Shown in pieces: positions 32,841-46,275 of a stretch of DNA of 64,000 bases (position 1 is its first letter; every line of letters starts with the position of its first letter). Source of the DNA: Tyto alba (lineage: Eukaryota > Chordata > Aves > Strigiformes > Tytonidae); NCBI RefSeq assembly GCF_018691265.1, contig NW_024881313.1:6787501-6851500 (forward strand). Reading direction: 5' to 3'. The notes under the pieces are model-generated. The model had not been told where the DNA came from and did not search any database. It saw only the letters and a program-made list of their open reading frames with translations. The translations under genes and the position numbers were made by a program.

Positions 32841-35800
32841 TATGCTGGCCAGCCCTCTACCCAGTTATAACAGAATAATTACAACTTCAGCAAGGTAGTA
32901 GCCGTGAAAAGAATTATTTAGCTTTATTTTCTAAATTTCTTTTTGACCTTTCAGGTAGGGGGGAAATTACTTTAATCTGGTATTGGTTTTTTACAGATAT
33001 AATGGTGTCTGAGAAGGGCCGAAAAAAGAAAATACCAATTTTCTCCCTATGCTTTGCTAAAATAATTTAAGTAGAAACACCATTTGGAGGTCAAGCATAA
33101 GACCTGGCTGACATTGACTGCCTCAGAAAATGCAAAATAACAGTTCAGAATCTGCTGTGGTTTTTGTTTTTTTTTTTTTTTTTTTCCTTTGGAGGTGAGT
33201 TATGTAGAAACCCTGAGAAGCACCCATGATTCTGTTTTGGAGGGACAGGAAAAATTGTTGCAGTCAGAAAAAATGTTGCAGGGACCTTCAGGAATATCCT
33301 ACTCTCTCTACTTCTGGTGTATTTTGCCATGCATTTGTGTGTTAACTGTTACGTTTTATGCTCTTGTTCTTAATACAGCATTTCCTACTGAATTTGTTCT
33401 AGACTATAGAAGTTATTTAGCCCATAACCACGGGTTTTAGGGATGCTTTTAGAGATCATTAGCTTATACTAATGACTGCTTTCAAGGTAAACATAAAATT
33501 CTTGTAGCTGTCTGAATGGCCTTTGGGGAGTCCATCATAGTGAGGTTTTCTGCTTAACGTAGGTGTTCTGTGTTTTAATAACCAGGACAGGCTTTATCTT
33601 ATAAGAGTCTGGTATTTTTTTGTTGTTGGAGGATTTTTAAACCACAATTCTGATAGCATTCATTAGTCACTTGAGATGACATTATAATAAATTAATATTA
33701 AAATATTTAAATGCAGAATAAAGAGTTTGAAAAGTTACAGAGATTGATCACCCGAGATTCAACGTTGGTGCTTCATTAGTTGTAGTTCTCCATGTTGCCA
33801 GGCTGAGGTATTTCCATTTCACCTCATTAGCAATTTTTCTCTTTAATGCTGACTGGGCTGTATTCAGGCTGTGTGCATTTAATAGCAGCTCCTATCAATA
33901 GCCTGATTTGCATGTGCAAACTGGAATACTCTTCACCTGAAAACTACAGCAATCTAGAATTTTAAAATAACAATAAAATCTTCACATTGCTTGATTTTTC
34001 TCCTTGCTGGAAATTTACATTTCCAGGAGATTTCAAGGTCTGTTGCTGACATTGTTCATTTCAATGCAGGAGAAGAGGCTTTGCAAAAAACCAGATTTTT
34101 GTGATTAGGCTAAAATTTGGAAATAATGGCACTAATGGAGTGAGAGAGGAACAGCACCTTTGCTAATAAGGCCAAATTTTTTAGCTGCCTTGGGTGTCAG
34201 GCTCATCTCGTATGCAGAGAGGAGGTTTCTCAGCTTCCCGAGAATCTTGGCCAATCCTGAATCAATAATTCGTGGCATAGCCAGCCCACCTTGCTCACAG
34301 CTCTGAGGCTGGGTAGAGAAATCCCTCCACTCCTGGAGCAGCCTGCAGTGGTGGAGCCGGGGCAGGGGACAGGCAGAAAATGGGTGCTGGTGGCTCAGCA
34401 GATGACTGTAAAACCTTAGTCCCAGTAATAAAACTAACACAGCCATGTGGTCTGGAACTGTAGGAGAAGCCTTTTTTCTAATAGGATTCAATATCCAGAG
34501 TTTAACTGTGGCAAGAAACAAAACAAAACAACAAAAAACCCCCAAAAGCTTTCAAGCAGTTAAGCCCTTTGCCACGTGCAGCGTTGAGGAACACCTATGC
34601 AGCTATTCTGAACAATTTTCATGTTGACAAGTATAGATTAATCAGCTCAGTTAAAGAATTGTGGGGTTTGTGCCGAAATCTTGTCCCCTGGCTAAATTAG
34701 GCAATGTTCTTCCTGCAGGCAGCCGTCAGGAGCAGATGGGATTTGGTGCAGACCAAGAAGGGAAGTGCCCCGCTCCTGGGACGTGTGAGCTGGACAGGCA
34801 TTTCGGCATCAACGCACGGGGAGCGAGAGGGTCCTGGGGAGACCGTGGTGCACTAATGTTTTCAGGACTTGGTCTCACCTAAGACAGACACTATCAGAAG
34901 CAGACAGAGGAGGATCAAAGCCCCTCGGCAATGGGCTGAGAGCTGCAGAGGGCAGGGGGTGTCACCACAGAGGTGACAGTTATCCTGCGGTGTAGCAGGG
35001 AGTGCAGCACGCTCACCCTGCAAATGTTGCTCTTACAGCGCTTGGAGTTTCCTTTTATTCTCAATTTAGGTCCACAGACGTAAATCTGAGCCTGGCTTTC
35101 TTCCCAAAAAGACTGTTTGTAGGGGCTTTCCTCTGGAAAATCTTCTGCTTCCCCCTGCTAATCCTCCCTGGCCCAGGGCCTGCAGGCATGAAGCAAAGCA
35201 ACATTTCTGAGGCATTGGGGCTAAATCCACCAGGTCTACAGGTGTAAACCCAGGTGCAGGACCACAAAAGACAGCAGCTAGACAATGGTAGAGGGGATAG
35301 GGCCGAGAAAAGTGTCTGCTTCTTCCAGTCAAGGCAACCCAGAGCTTCTCTGGACCTGGCCTGGCAGAGCCATTCGCACATGCCTGTGTCTCACCAGCAG
35401 ATAGGCAGAGGTGGTGGCAGCTCCTCTGCCTTGGAGAGGCAAAACAGACGTGCAGAGATGTAACTTTGCCTTCCTCTGCCTCTTTTTTTTTGTGGTTTTG
35501 GGCCAGTTTTAGTTTGTGATTTCATGTGATGCTGGCTTCATTTTCATTCCTTCAGTGTTTTGAAAAAACTGAAGTTATGAAAAGTATACCTACCTGGGTT
35601 TTAAAAAGTCCTTTCTGCAATAAATTTTCACACCCTTTATAGTTATGCCATATTTGCCATCTTTAAATCCTCCATGGAGAAGCTTAAGGTTTTGCATTTG
35701 CAGCTGTGCCATGTTAATTCAAAGACAGCTTTAAAATGAATACAGTGGATTCAATGTAGGCAGAAGACTGAGTGACTTTTGTTGATGCATAGGTATCAAA

Positions 35801-38800
35801 GTGATGTAGGTGTTGGTGAATGGGCCTGATTTTGATTGCATGGACCCTGCAGGGCTCGTGATATGAAAAGATACAGTGCATACTGTGACTGAAGCCTGTT
35901 TCAGCTTTTGCTTGATGTGAGATATTGAGGATGTTCAAGTTCTTAAACACACCAGCACAGCACATGCCTTTGAAATGTTCATGAAACGTTCCCATGGTCT
36001 TTCTATTGTTCTGGAATGCATGATGGGCAGCTGGGGCAAACGCAGCAGGTCAGGGAAGTTAGTGGTTTGCGTGGTATGAAGGTTTAAGACGGAGGGGTAG
36101 GCTCCCTTCTCTGCTTCCAAGCATGTGGTCTCAGACCTCAGGCTGTGGGGAAATAAACCTTCCTGGGAAGTGGATTGTTGTGGGGAAAAGTCTTCTGTTC
36201 CACAAAGCTCCCCAGTCTAAGAGGAAGAGAGCTGAGGCTTTGGTGCTAGCTACTGCCTAAGAAGTATAGTTTGATATTGTCTTGATGGACTCTATCACCC
36301 AGACATTAAAAAAAAAACATTTTAAAATGAGTTTTAACTTCTGTTTTTCTCTTCCTTTCCCCACTGGAGAAAGTTTCCTATTCCCAGGCATCAATTAAGA
36401 GCATGTAGAATTATCTGGGGGACTAATGAACACAGAGAGCAGCAGGGTTTAGAGAAGACGCCCACGGGAGGAGGAGGAGGAGGACTGCTGAGATGCATGC
36501 TTCAAGGAGACAGATTATGTAAAACTTTTTGTTTTCATGAGGAAAATCTAGCACTGGTTGCACAGGCGTGGTGGTGGTGATCACAAGAGTAGAGGGACTG
36601 AACCAGGTTCAAACTGTGCAGCCAAAAGAAAGCTCACTGGTGGGGAGGAGGGAGTCTTCAGATCCTTCCAGCACCATCAAGTCTTCACATATGTTCCCTA
36701 TCAACCCCCTGCGTGAACAGTATGTGGTCAATACACTCTGCATGCACTTATCTTTTTTAGGTACCCGGCAGGCTAATTTGATTCAAATTCTCTGCTTTTC
36801 CCCACCCCTGCAGCAGAAAAAAGGCTTTTTACCCTTTAAAAGTGACAATAACAAATTTCAGAGCCATCTCCTATGTGCCCTTCCTGTGCCGTGGTCTTAT
36901 TGAAGGCTCATGGGTAACATTTGTTTGGGAGGCAGGTTATAAATTTGGCAGCACATTACTGACTAATTGCTTAATTTAAACTGGTAAAACAAAGAAGTGC
37001 AAATTCAAAGCTGAGGGACTCTCAAAGATCTGCAGGTGTTTCCCTCTGACTGACTGCTGTTTTGTTTCTTCTTTAAATTTATGCTGGCTGGCAGAACTAA
37101 CGTATAGAGAATAAAAACCCAGTTGGTTCTTTTGTTCCCCCCACCCCACCCTATACTGTGTTTATCACAGTTTTTCACAGGACCAGTGCACTGCGCCCAT
37201 GTTTCCTGAGCTGGGCACTGCTCCTGACCAAAGTCCCACGGAGCAGAACATGCTGTTAAAGGGGAGGAAGACCCTGGAAAAGATGCAGCTGAATGCTCTT
37301 TCTGCCTCTTCTTGAGAAGTATATCTAAAGCACGTCGCTAGCCTCTTCTTGTCTTTAACTGAATAATATTGAAAGCATCTGGGAATTTTGATGCAATGTC
37401 AATTTAAAGGCTTTTATACCCTATTCCACAACTTTTGCTGACAGATGTGAAAGGGCTTCCCAGTTCCTCAGGGCTGGGACTGTATTCTGCCAGTATCTCT
37501 AGGGAGCGCGGCAGAAAAAACAAGCTGTACATGGAAAAGCAGGAGCATGCTGCTCATTGCAAGGAGGTTGCAGCAGAGTAGCAGGCTGTGCTGAGCTGTT
37601 CCACCTCACCCAGAGAGGAACATTAAGCAGAGCTCCCACCGGAGTGACAAGAACCCTTTTAACAGGTACTTAGGCAGAGTCAGGTGCTTGTTAGTGGGGT
37701 TATTATCTGTCATGAAGATGTGTCAGTGCAGTTAATATAGCTTACTGGAGGGAGGTAAGGATGTAGCTACTCTGAACAACATACCCCTTTGCCTGCAGAG
37801 AGTGTCTTACCTATTTTTAGTAATTTGCTTTCTACGTTAAAGATTATACATACGATGTTGGGATTGGATACTAAAATAACTGTTTTCTAGGTTACAAAAA
37901 TGAAGTGTTGGCATAATACATAGCTAACTACTTCAGCCACAAGAAAACCTGGAAATATTTAAATTGTCTCACACTGATGCTATGAATGTAATACTTTCTT
38001 CTGGGCTGGAATGGGACCGATCTTATCTAATGATAGGCTAAACCCATGGGATACCCTGGAGAGGCTGCTGCTAAGCAGGTGCCAGTGTTGATTGCAAGGG
38101 AATTCAGCTGCTTTCCTGTGTGAACACAACACTAAAAAAATCTCTGGGATTGCTGGAGGGGTGTCATGGCACATGGAAAGGCAATTGCCAAGGATTGCTG
38201 GTGGTGCCTGGAAATTAGGGTGCATGGGGATGATTTGAGCGAGGTGAAGGTGCATGCTTGTGTAGTGGCAGAGATCACAGTGTACAGCACAAGGCTGATG
38301 GAAAAGCCTAAAGGCAGAGGTCTGAAGAGCACTCATTTTGCACAGGAGCTTGTCCAAAAGATCATCTAAATTGTTTTGTCAAATCTGGGATGGAAATCTC
38401 TTCACAAAACTTTTTTTTTTTTTAGAAACAGAGCTCAGGAAAATAAAAATCAATAGTGGAAGAAACTTACCTAGCTTATTTCTTTCCCTTTACCTCCTAA
38501 ATGTGAGAATGTTGAGTTCTGGGCTGTTCTTAGGGTTTCTAGGTCTAATCTCATCCAAGACAATTTGAGCACATGATTTTATCTAAATTCTCCATGAATT
38601 TTCACTGTATTTTATAGTTGCTTGTTTCATTGTCAGTATAATTTTAAAAACTTTACTGAAGGAAAATAATTGCTTTTATCACTTGGTGAAAATGTCTGTT
38701 GAGGTTGCAAGAACTTTGTCTGAATAGGTCCTAAGAAATCATGTCTGTACACTGTAAGTGCTTTGAATCAGACAGCAGTTGTTTAAACCGTGGATGCTTT

Positions 38801-40320
38801 TTATTGTAAGGTAAGTTTCTATTTTTAATCACAGGCCTGACTTGGAACTAGGGATCTCTGAACGTCTGGTCTGTTTTTACCTGAATCTCGAGATTGAAAA
38901 GGGCCTCTGAAATCGTTGCTTTACTGCAGGACACAGACCAACTTTTTGACCTCAGGTTTACAGGGCATTACTTTATAGTGGCATTGGCACTGCTAGAGAT
39001 GTGACTGCTCAGGAGCCGAACTCTGCTTCCAGGTCCTCTGTCCATGGGAAAGAACGTGCTCTGTTCCTCCATTGTAAGCAGCTTAGTGTATTCATTATAA
39101 CAACTGATCTACAGGTTAATTATTAATAACTTCTGTTTCCCACTCTTACTTCTCCAGTTAAGAAACGTTATTCCAGGTAAAGCCTGGGCATTGTGCAGAA
39201 AGCATTCAGCTGGGAATCTGCACAAGGTCACTAAGTCTGTTTGCATGTGCTTTTAAAGGAATTAGAGCTAAATTGAGCCCCATATGTGGAAAGCAAAGTA
39301 GAAAATGTGTACTCTGTGGCGTTCTTTTCCAAGAACAGTATCTCCTTAACAGCAAACAACAAAGGGCACAGATGTGCTTACTTTGTGAGCGTGCAATTTT
39401 CTCATTGTGCAAAGAAAATGACGAGTGCTGCCCATCAAGCCCTCCGGTACGGGCTCGGTGTTCGCTGGTGTCCCCGGGCAGTCCCCAGCCATCCCTGTCT
39501 CCTCCTGGAAGCTCAGCTCGACTCGCACTTTCTTGGTGCAGGGCCAGACCCAGGGCACAAAGAAAGCAAGCAGCTCTCAAGAGCTGCCAAGGGCAGTTCT
39601 GTGCTTGCCTCTTGCTGCAGGAATGGTCTGTCTGGGAGAGAACTTCCATGCTTTGGAGGTGCTCAAGGGGTGGCGTGTTTCGGTAGCCAGGCTAGCTGCT
39701 GCCTTCCTACAAGATGTGTGTTGCCAAATACAGGTGGCTGTCCTCTTTGCACAGAAGCAGCACAACTTTTTCGCTATTTTCTTTATTGTTTTATTGAGGA
39801 GAGATGCTACATTATGAGTATGGTGACATCCACAGCTCTTCCTTTCTTGTCCTTGATTATGTCCTTGTGGTGCCTAATTGTAAAGAGAACTCCAGGACAT
39901 CAAGCCATACAGTAATTACACCCATGCTAAATATTAAATGAAAGTGTTTAACCCTATCTGAATGTGCCACTCTAAATTTTATGGAGCTAACTCCTTATTT
40001 GGGAAGGAAACTTACTGTGTTATGTTAAAGCAAATGGTAAATTTTCTGGACTTTTGGACTGTGTAAGAATCGCAGGGACTTGGATCCTGGATCACATAAA
40101 GCAAGTAAATCTAGGAAAGCATTTTCAACACATTTTGATGGTTCTAATATCTACTAGACCTATCTTGTTAAACTATATTAAAAATATATTTATCACAACT
40201 TGCTTATCAAGATGCATGTCACATGCATCATCATGCTGATCAGCCTGAAATAGAGAAGTTTCTCAGCTGATAATCTGCTGTGCCACAAGAAGGGCAGGTT
40301 AGAAGTCAGGACACTGGGGA
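32841..40320. other. Unique non-coding DNA, no gene seen
   Basis: No gene recognised. There is a poly-T of about 20 near 33165-33185 and a GGA run at 36467-36484. 33745-33925 looks like conserved non-coding sequence, with an octamer ATTTGCAT at 33906-33913 and TTAGC/ATTAG words, but conservation cannot be tested here. A 209-codon plus frame at 39286-39915 overlaps other long frames in a locally GC-rich, CpG-bearing stretch and has no known domain. Confidence 0.45.
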
Positions 40321-40329
40321 TTAAATTGT

Positions 40330-40495
40330 GGTCCCTTTGAAATCGATAGGCATCTTGCCAATCACTTTGGATTCTGCTTCATTTTGCTGTTTCACATGGA
40401 TTCCATTCTTGATTCTTATCAGTGACTTGCTGTAGGACTTCAGCAAGTTATTTAACTCTTCTAGACTTTTACTTTCTCCAACAGTATTTCACAAC
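40330..40495 (+). repeat. Ancient SINE relic, possibly MIR-like
   Basis: 40425-40490 resembles the conserved core of MIR-type SINEs: TGACTTGCTG, then CAGCAAGTTATTTAACTCTT, then a pyrimidine-rich continuation. The preceding 50 bp resemble another old amniote repeat with GAAATCGATAGG and CTTGCCAATCACTTTGGATT words. Divergence is high and the call rests on a short match. Confidence 0.35.
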
Positions 40496-43003
40496 CCTTT
40501 GTATCACATATAACAGAGTAAGAACAACATGTAAATACATTAGATATATGTGTACTAGTAAAAACATGAAGATGACCAAACATTCCTCTGCGATCACTCT
40601 CCTGACACACTGATTTCCTGTTCAGGATTATGGGTAGGAAAGGCCAAAGGTATTTCCTACATTGAGAAATATAATTTGCGTAGGAGAATATTTTCCATTC
40701 TGTGGGTAATTTTCTAAACTCTTCATTCCACAGTTTCTCTGGGCAAACCCCCTTCTGAGGTCAGCAGCAAGGCGCTGTGAGTAGAGCCTAAGGACTTCAT
40801 CTGGCACTTGGTGCACATAGCAGGATGCTGATGGAGAATGTGTGCAGACCAAAATCTGTAGCAGCATGTTTTCTCCAGGCGTTGTAGCACACATCAAGCA
40901 ACACTGGTGCAGAGAAGAACATTAGCCATGTTATTCACTAGGAACTGCAAATCTCACTTATTTCTCTGGTTGTACTTCTTACATCTAAGGAAATCCACTT
41001 GCTGTCTGCTGTGGAAAGGAGCATCCCCTTTTCGCCTTCACACCATCTTTGGCTGCATGTCACAATGCTTCTCTAGCCAGGCACCTAGTGATCATGCCCT
41101 TTCTTGGTAAATTGATTGACGTGATAGAAAAGGGAGTCACCAAAACTGATGTGGGGATGGTGGAGAGCAGAACCATCCCAGTGCAGCATGATGTTAACTG
41201 TAACATGAAATCATGCTCCCAGCATTATGGTAAAATTCAGCCTCTATTTTTTTTAAGGTACTTGTGTGCTGAGCACTTGAATACCTTTGGCTATATCTAT
41301 GCTGCTAGAGGCATCTGCCCCCAGAAGCATTACGAGGTGAAGGCATGTGAAGTGGCTCATGTCCAGAGAACAGCATCAGGGAGCATCTCTGGGCCTTGCA
41401 TGCTCACCCTGATGAGCAAGTAAAATGGATCGTGTTCTGGCCATCCCAAGGGGATGCTGCATAGCTGATAAATGAGCTCTTTTTCTTTAGAACAAGGTGT
41501 AGCCTTGGCCATCTTTTCTCTTAAGAATATTCACTACATTGTGAGGTCCCCTGAAGTGAGCCTGGGTATTACCCAGGAGACACAACTGGGCCAAGGAGCC
41601 TGTTGAAAATTCAATGTCACAGGCAGTGCTCAAGTTCATGTCCTGGCCCCGTTTATCTGTGCTCCCTATCATACCTGTGTTTCCTCTATGACCCAAGATG
41701 TCCTTATTTTGCAGTACCTTTTCAGTTCAGAGTGCCTAAGTGAGTGCTGCATCACAACCTGCCAGATAATGTTCTGGTAGCATGACACCAGACTTGTGTA
41801 TCCTGTGAAGCGGCCAGTGGGCATCTGTGGAGTGTTTTCAGGTTGCAAAGCTAGCTAAGGTAGTGTTGGAAGACTGATGTAAGAGGCAGCTGCCAAATTT
41901 GGAATGGCTTATTTCTTGCTTTCATATTGTGGAATGATTATTGTCAGATGGACTGAGACAGCTCTTGATATATTTGAGGTATGGGTGGTCAGGGCATCGA
42001 GGGAGTGAGCTAGGAAATTACATTATTTGCAGAATAGGTGCCCGTAGCTTTGTATTGGATCTTTCTGTGCCCTGGGATCCTGGAATGGACGGAAAGTGCT
42101 GTGTGAGTGCAATGAGACAAGGGGCGAGGGCAGCAGGACTGTGGGGAGAGAGGGGCTTGCTCTGCGCATTGCCGTAAGGGTCCAGGGCTGTCCGTGGCTG
42201 GCTGCTGGCACATCTGACCCGTTCAGGGCTCTCTGTCTAAACCAAGCAAAGCAGTAGCAGTGCCTCCCTCTCTGCCAGGCCCCGCAGGTGCTGCTGCTCC
42301 ACAACCTGAACCAGAGAAAGAAGTGCACATTTACGGAAAGTGCTTTTCCCTCCCTTTCCTTTCCCTTTTAAGGCTCTTGGCCAAGCTGTGTGATTCTTAT
42401 CTGGTCTCTGCAGAGCCTTTAAGTGAGGTCATTCAGGAAGTTTAATTAATCCTGTACCATTGTCACTACATCCTTGGTTGTGCATTGTACTAGGGCCCAG
42501 CCCACTACCACAAAGCATCTTACGACAGCTGAACATCTGTTTAAAAACTGATTACCAAGAAGAAGTACTTGCTAAGCCTCGTTTTCCCTCTGGCTGTGTG
42601 TATGCAGTTCTACACAATATTGGGTAACAGTGTTAAGAGAAAAAACAGAATTTCCCTCTACTCTTGGGATCAACTAGTAAAGCAAAGTAAAATTATCTGG
42701 GAAGTGCTGGTTCTGAAATACCAGCGGCAAAGAAATGGGCTGGCCTATGTGTGTCCCACTCAGCTTATTTCCCAGGCTGGCACCATCCAGGGCACTGGGT
42801 TGTGAACTGACACCGTGTGACATGAGATTTGTTGTGATGCTGGGGTGGGTTCCCTGGGGGCTTCAGTCCCCAACCACTGCTGCTCCCCTGCCTCAGCCAT
42901 GGGACCCTGCACATCCCCAAGGGTGTGTGCTCTTCCATTTCTTACCCTCTTGGACTGCAGAGGGGGATGATGTATTTCTGCTGCTCCTGAGAATGGAGAA
43001 TGC

Positions 43004-43041
43004 TACACACATGTATATACACACAAAGGGACACACACAAG
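43004..43041. repeat. CA-rich low-complexity tract
   Basis: ACACACATGTATATACACAC followed by ACACACAA; an imperfect dinucleotide repeat. Confidence 0.75.
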
Positions 43042-43880
43042 AAGTCTTAGTTCTTCCCAGCCTCCCAGGACAGCCTTTAAAAAATGATACTGTGGAAGAG
43101 GAAGAAAAGAAGAAAGAGAATAGTAATGAAGGGGGGAGTTACAAGTCTGTTGCAGGGGAGAAAGAGAACGATAGCTGCGGGGAGAGGAAGGGAGCAGTTG
43201 GTGTGGGCACCAGTAGAAATATGGGGCAAGCAACACCCAAGGCCATTGGGACAGAGTAGGCGTGGTGTCAGGATGTTCCTTTATCTGACAGAATAGTAAA
43301 GTATCCTTGGAGCCTCTTAAACCTACTTCTTCCTTGATTTGCTCCTATTCCTCTGAGTTTTGTCCAAACATCTTAGTGGCGCAAGAATATGAAGCAGCCT
43401 AGGATAAAATCCTACAAGGGGTTGCTTTCTGTAATGGTAGGCAGGTAGCAGGGCCTGAAATGGCGCAGCTTGTCCCTGCTCCTGCAGGCAGGAGACCTAA
43501 TGTGTGCTGTGCCCCAGGGCCAGCTCACCTGGGATCACCGCTGCTCTTCCAGAAAGGTGGAGGGGGACTGGTGCGGCCCCCCGTCCCCAGCACACAGCTG
43601 TGCCACACCAGCCCCGCTCTCCCCTGGCCCCTCGCTGCACGGTGGGATGCTGAGGCTTGCCTAGGAGCAATCTGACATGAAATTATCTAATTTGGCATCT
43701 GTGATGAATAATGGATGGAGAGAGTTAACATAGTAAAAGAAAGACTTTTTGAGTCTCCTGAGGTAATAATCCATGCTTCCATTTTCCCAGATGGTCCCGC
43801 CTTTTGGTTCAATAATGAAATCTATTTTTCAAAGTTTGGCCTTTTGAGTTATCTGATTGGTTTCACTCTTTGCATTTGTT

Positions 43881-43901
43881 AAAAAAAAAAAAAAAAAAAA
43901 A
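43881..43901. repeat. Poly-A tract (21 A)
   Basis: A homopolymer of A with no recognisable retrocopy upstream. Confidence 0.9.
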
Positions 43902-44264
43902 CAAAGCAAGCTGCTTTCTTTGAGGTTTTGCAGAATGATCATGCAGTTGGATGGACAGAGAGGTATATTTACATGCATGCAGAGCCTCCAGGATTATTAA
44001 TCCTGGGACACTCAGATTTAACTCTGTACAGGACCAATCTTTTATTCTGGAATCAGCAGTACTGGTTTATCTTGAAATAACTTCCTCTTTCTCTGGTAAC
44101 AGGTTGCCCTTTTTTAGGGTTATTAAAGAACAAAATTTAAAATTAGCAACATATACTAATTAATTTAATTTTCTTAATTTATGCACTTGTCTTGCAAATA
44201 CAGTCAAGCAGTAAACATTTGACAAGCTGCAGTATCTAAAGGTATCTTCTAGAGCTATGATGAG

Positions 44265-44297
44265 ATAATATATATAATTATATATATATGTATAAAA
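44265..44297. repeat. TA-rich microsatellite
   Basis: Imperfect (TA)n with one AATTA interruption. Confidence 0.85.
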
Positions 44298-45235
44298 AAT
44301 TGTGTCATCTCTGAAGAACTGAGATCTGCACTGACCACGCGCAGAAAGACGCCTGCCACGCGTTGTCTGAACAGAAGTGTCAGGGAGGCTGAGCTTTCCA
44401 AATGTTGTCTGTGTGCAAATGTTAAATGGATGGCTTAGGTGGTGTCCTCGGATGACTTGCAGGTCTCACTACAGCGTAGAGGCATAATTGTGTGGCCAGG
44501 GATCACTGCCGGTGACATGATGTTTGCTGGCAGGAGGTGTCTATCTGTTCCTACCCCAACAGCACCTCTCTGGAGGACAAAACCAAACCCAAAGCCCTCT
44601 AGGGTTGCCTTACTTGCTTTGGGCTTTAGACATCCTGCTTTATAGGTATACTGGAGAGATTTACACTCAGCTTTTTGTCTAAGAAACATGTGAAAGCAAA
44701 TTTAAAGAAGGATATAAATACTAAGGAGGACTAGAGGTGATCTCTAACGTTATTTTTCCAGGAGGATTTATATTTATTGGTAGCTTTCTAGCCAGTATTT
44801 TCCTGCCTCAACACAATCCTCTTGAGTACGCTTACAGGACTGCATGGGTTGCATTTTAGGGTGTTTATCTGTCTTATCTTTTGACATTGGTACAGATATG
44901 TCTAGCTCTGATTTTTGTGCAGAACCATTAGGAGCCAACACAGTCTGGGTATGAGTCTTTCATAGCGTAATAACTCCCCTGTTGTCGATATTGCTATTCT
45001 GTAGTACTTTTGCCTTTTTCATGCTTGTGTGTCCCAGCTGCCTGAGCTTGCTTCCCTTTCAGGGTATCTCGTACTGTTTTATGGCTTGTGTGGAAATTGT
45101 ATTCAAGGGAGAACTGCTTTCCGTGGATGTAATATAGCTCTTGCTTGTATAGTAAAAGTTTGGTTTCTCTGCTTTGGGGTAGAATTCAAAGTCAGGAGGA
45201 GACAGCGGATGGTAAAATCAGCATTTGCAAAGTTT

Positions 45236-45342
45236 AAAGGCCAAATTCTGTCCTGATCTTACACCCTGTCTTTATTCATATCTCATGTTTGAAGCCAAAG
45301 GGGATTGTACTGGCACAGTCAAATACAGAATATGCCCCACTA
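45236..45342. repeat. Ancient amniote interspersed repeat with inverted ends
   Basis: It starts AGGCCAAATTCTGTCCTGAT, continues with a TTACACC word and ends CAGAATATGCCCC, so the two ends are inverted and imperfect. This layout matches an old repeat I know from turtle, crocodile and bird genomes whose copies start GGCCAAATTCTG and end CAGAATTTGGCC. It may derive from a non-autonomous DNA transposon. The copy is strongly diverged. Confidence 0.45.
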
Positions 45343-45939
45343 CCGCTGAAATAAATAACAGCTGGAACTGATATACACTAATTAATCTGATAATGCTTTT
45401 ATTTAATGAGGTCTGAGTACCAGCATGTTCATGGAAGAAGTCTATTCTCTAAGTGCTGCTCTCTGAAGAATACTGACTTTTGTTTTAAGCTCCACACATG
45501 ATAGGATTTTATTGATTACTGTTTTTCTCCTGCAGTACCTTAGGGTTTTCACATAACAACATGCTGGAGAAGCAGCTTAGCCTTACATGGTGTTAGGTGC
45601 CATGATGCAGTTTGCTAGTACTTGACATTTCCATGTAAATGGTGTTTAAAACTCCACAAATTCTTACAAAAATGGAAAAAAGAAAAAAGTAACTAAGAAA
45701 ACAATCAGTATTAGGAAAAGGTATCCTTGTCTCTTGTCTCAGAATGGCTCAGTTTGCTGCAGTATGTTGGGTATTTTAGTGTAGTTGCTTGGACACTTGA
45801 AATACAGCTAGATTTAGTTGAGCTTTGGTTCCAGGCTGAATGTTTTCAGGAATTTGAGAATCCAGTTCCAGGCTGAACACTGACTAGGCCTGTGAGGTTG
45901 GCTCCTCTCCCCAGCATGGCCCTTGACTGACACTGAGAA

Positions 45940-46275
45940 CAAACCCCCCCACACCCCGAGGCTGCCTGCAGCGTTTTGGGGCGCAGCAACCTTATCGCCC
46001 CGCTGATTGCCAGCGTCTGGACAATCCTTGGCCCTGGTGAGAATGATGCAGCTGTCTGGGGGGGGGAAACGGAGCAGGCCAGCGTCTGTCCGACCTCGGG
46101 GCCGGCTTCACATCCTCCTCCGGGCGACGGTTTCACGGCCGGGTGAGGGGCGGACGTGCCGCACGCAGCAGGAAAGGCAGCTCCGTAGGCATCTGTTTTT
46201 ACAGATTGCTCGAGTCACATATTTATCTGCGCACGCAGAGCTGTGTTTATCAGCCGTCACCTCCAAATAACTTTG
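45940..46275. promoter_or_regulatory. CpG-rich islet (candidate CpG island)
   Basis: About 27 CpGs by eye over roughly 330 bp, the longest CpG-rich stretch in the window, with a run of 9 G near 46058. It is followed by evenly complex sequence to about 46410 that looks like conserved non-coding DNA. Frames of 87-96 codons are open on both strands and are not recognisable. Promoter or enhancer function is possible but unproven, and no TATA or exon is evident. Confidence 0.45.

Larger units (their letters stand above)
40496..45235. other. Unique non-coding DNA, no gene seen
   Basis: No recognised gene. Frames of up to 174 codons (42735-43259, plus) have no known domain. There is a small cluster of CACGCG words at 44334-44362. 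Confidence 0.5.

Noticed and set aside
18430..33420. Similar peptide ends (FPSEFVLE at 18.45 kb and FPTEFVLD at 33.38 kb)
   Set aside because: The nucleotide match is only about 18 of 24 bases with little similarity around it. It could be chance or a very old repeat, and is too weak to report.
39286..39915. 209-codon plus frame, the longest in the window
   Set aside because: It overlaps other long frames in several phases on both strands in a locally GC-rich stretch. It has no domain and no splice or start support. It looks like chance.
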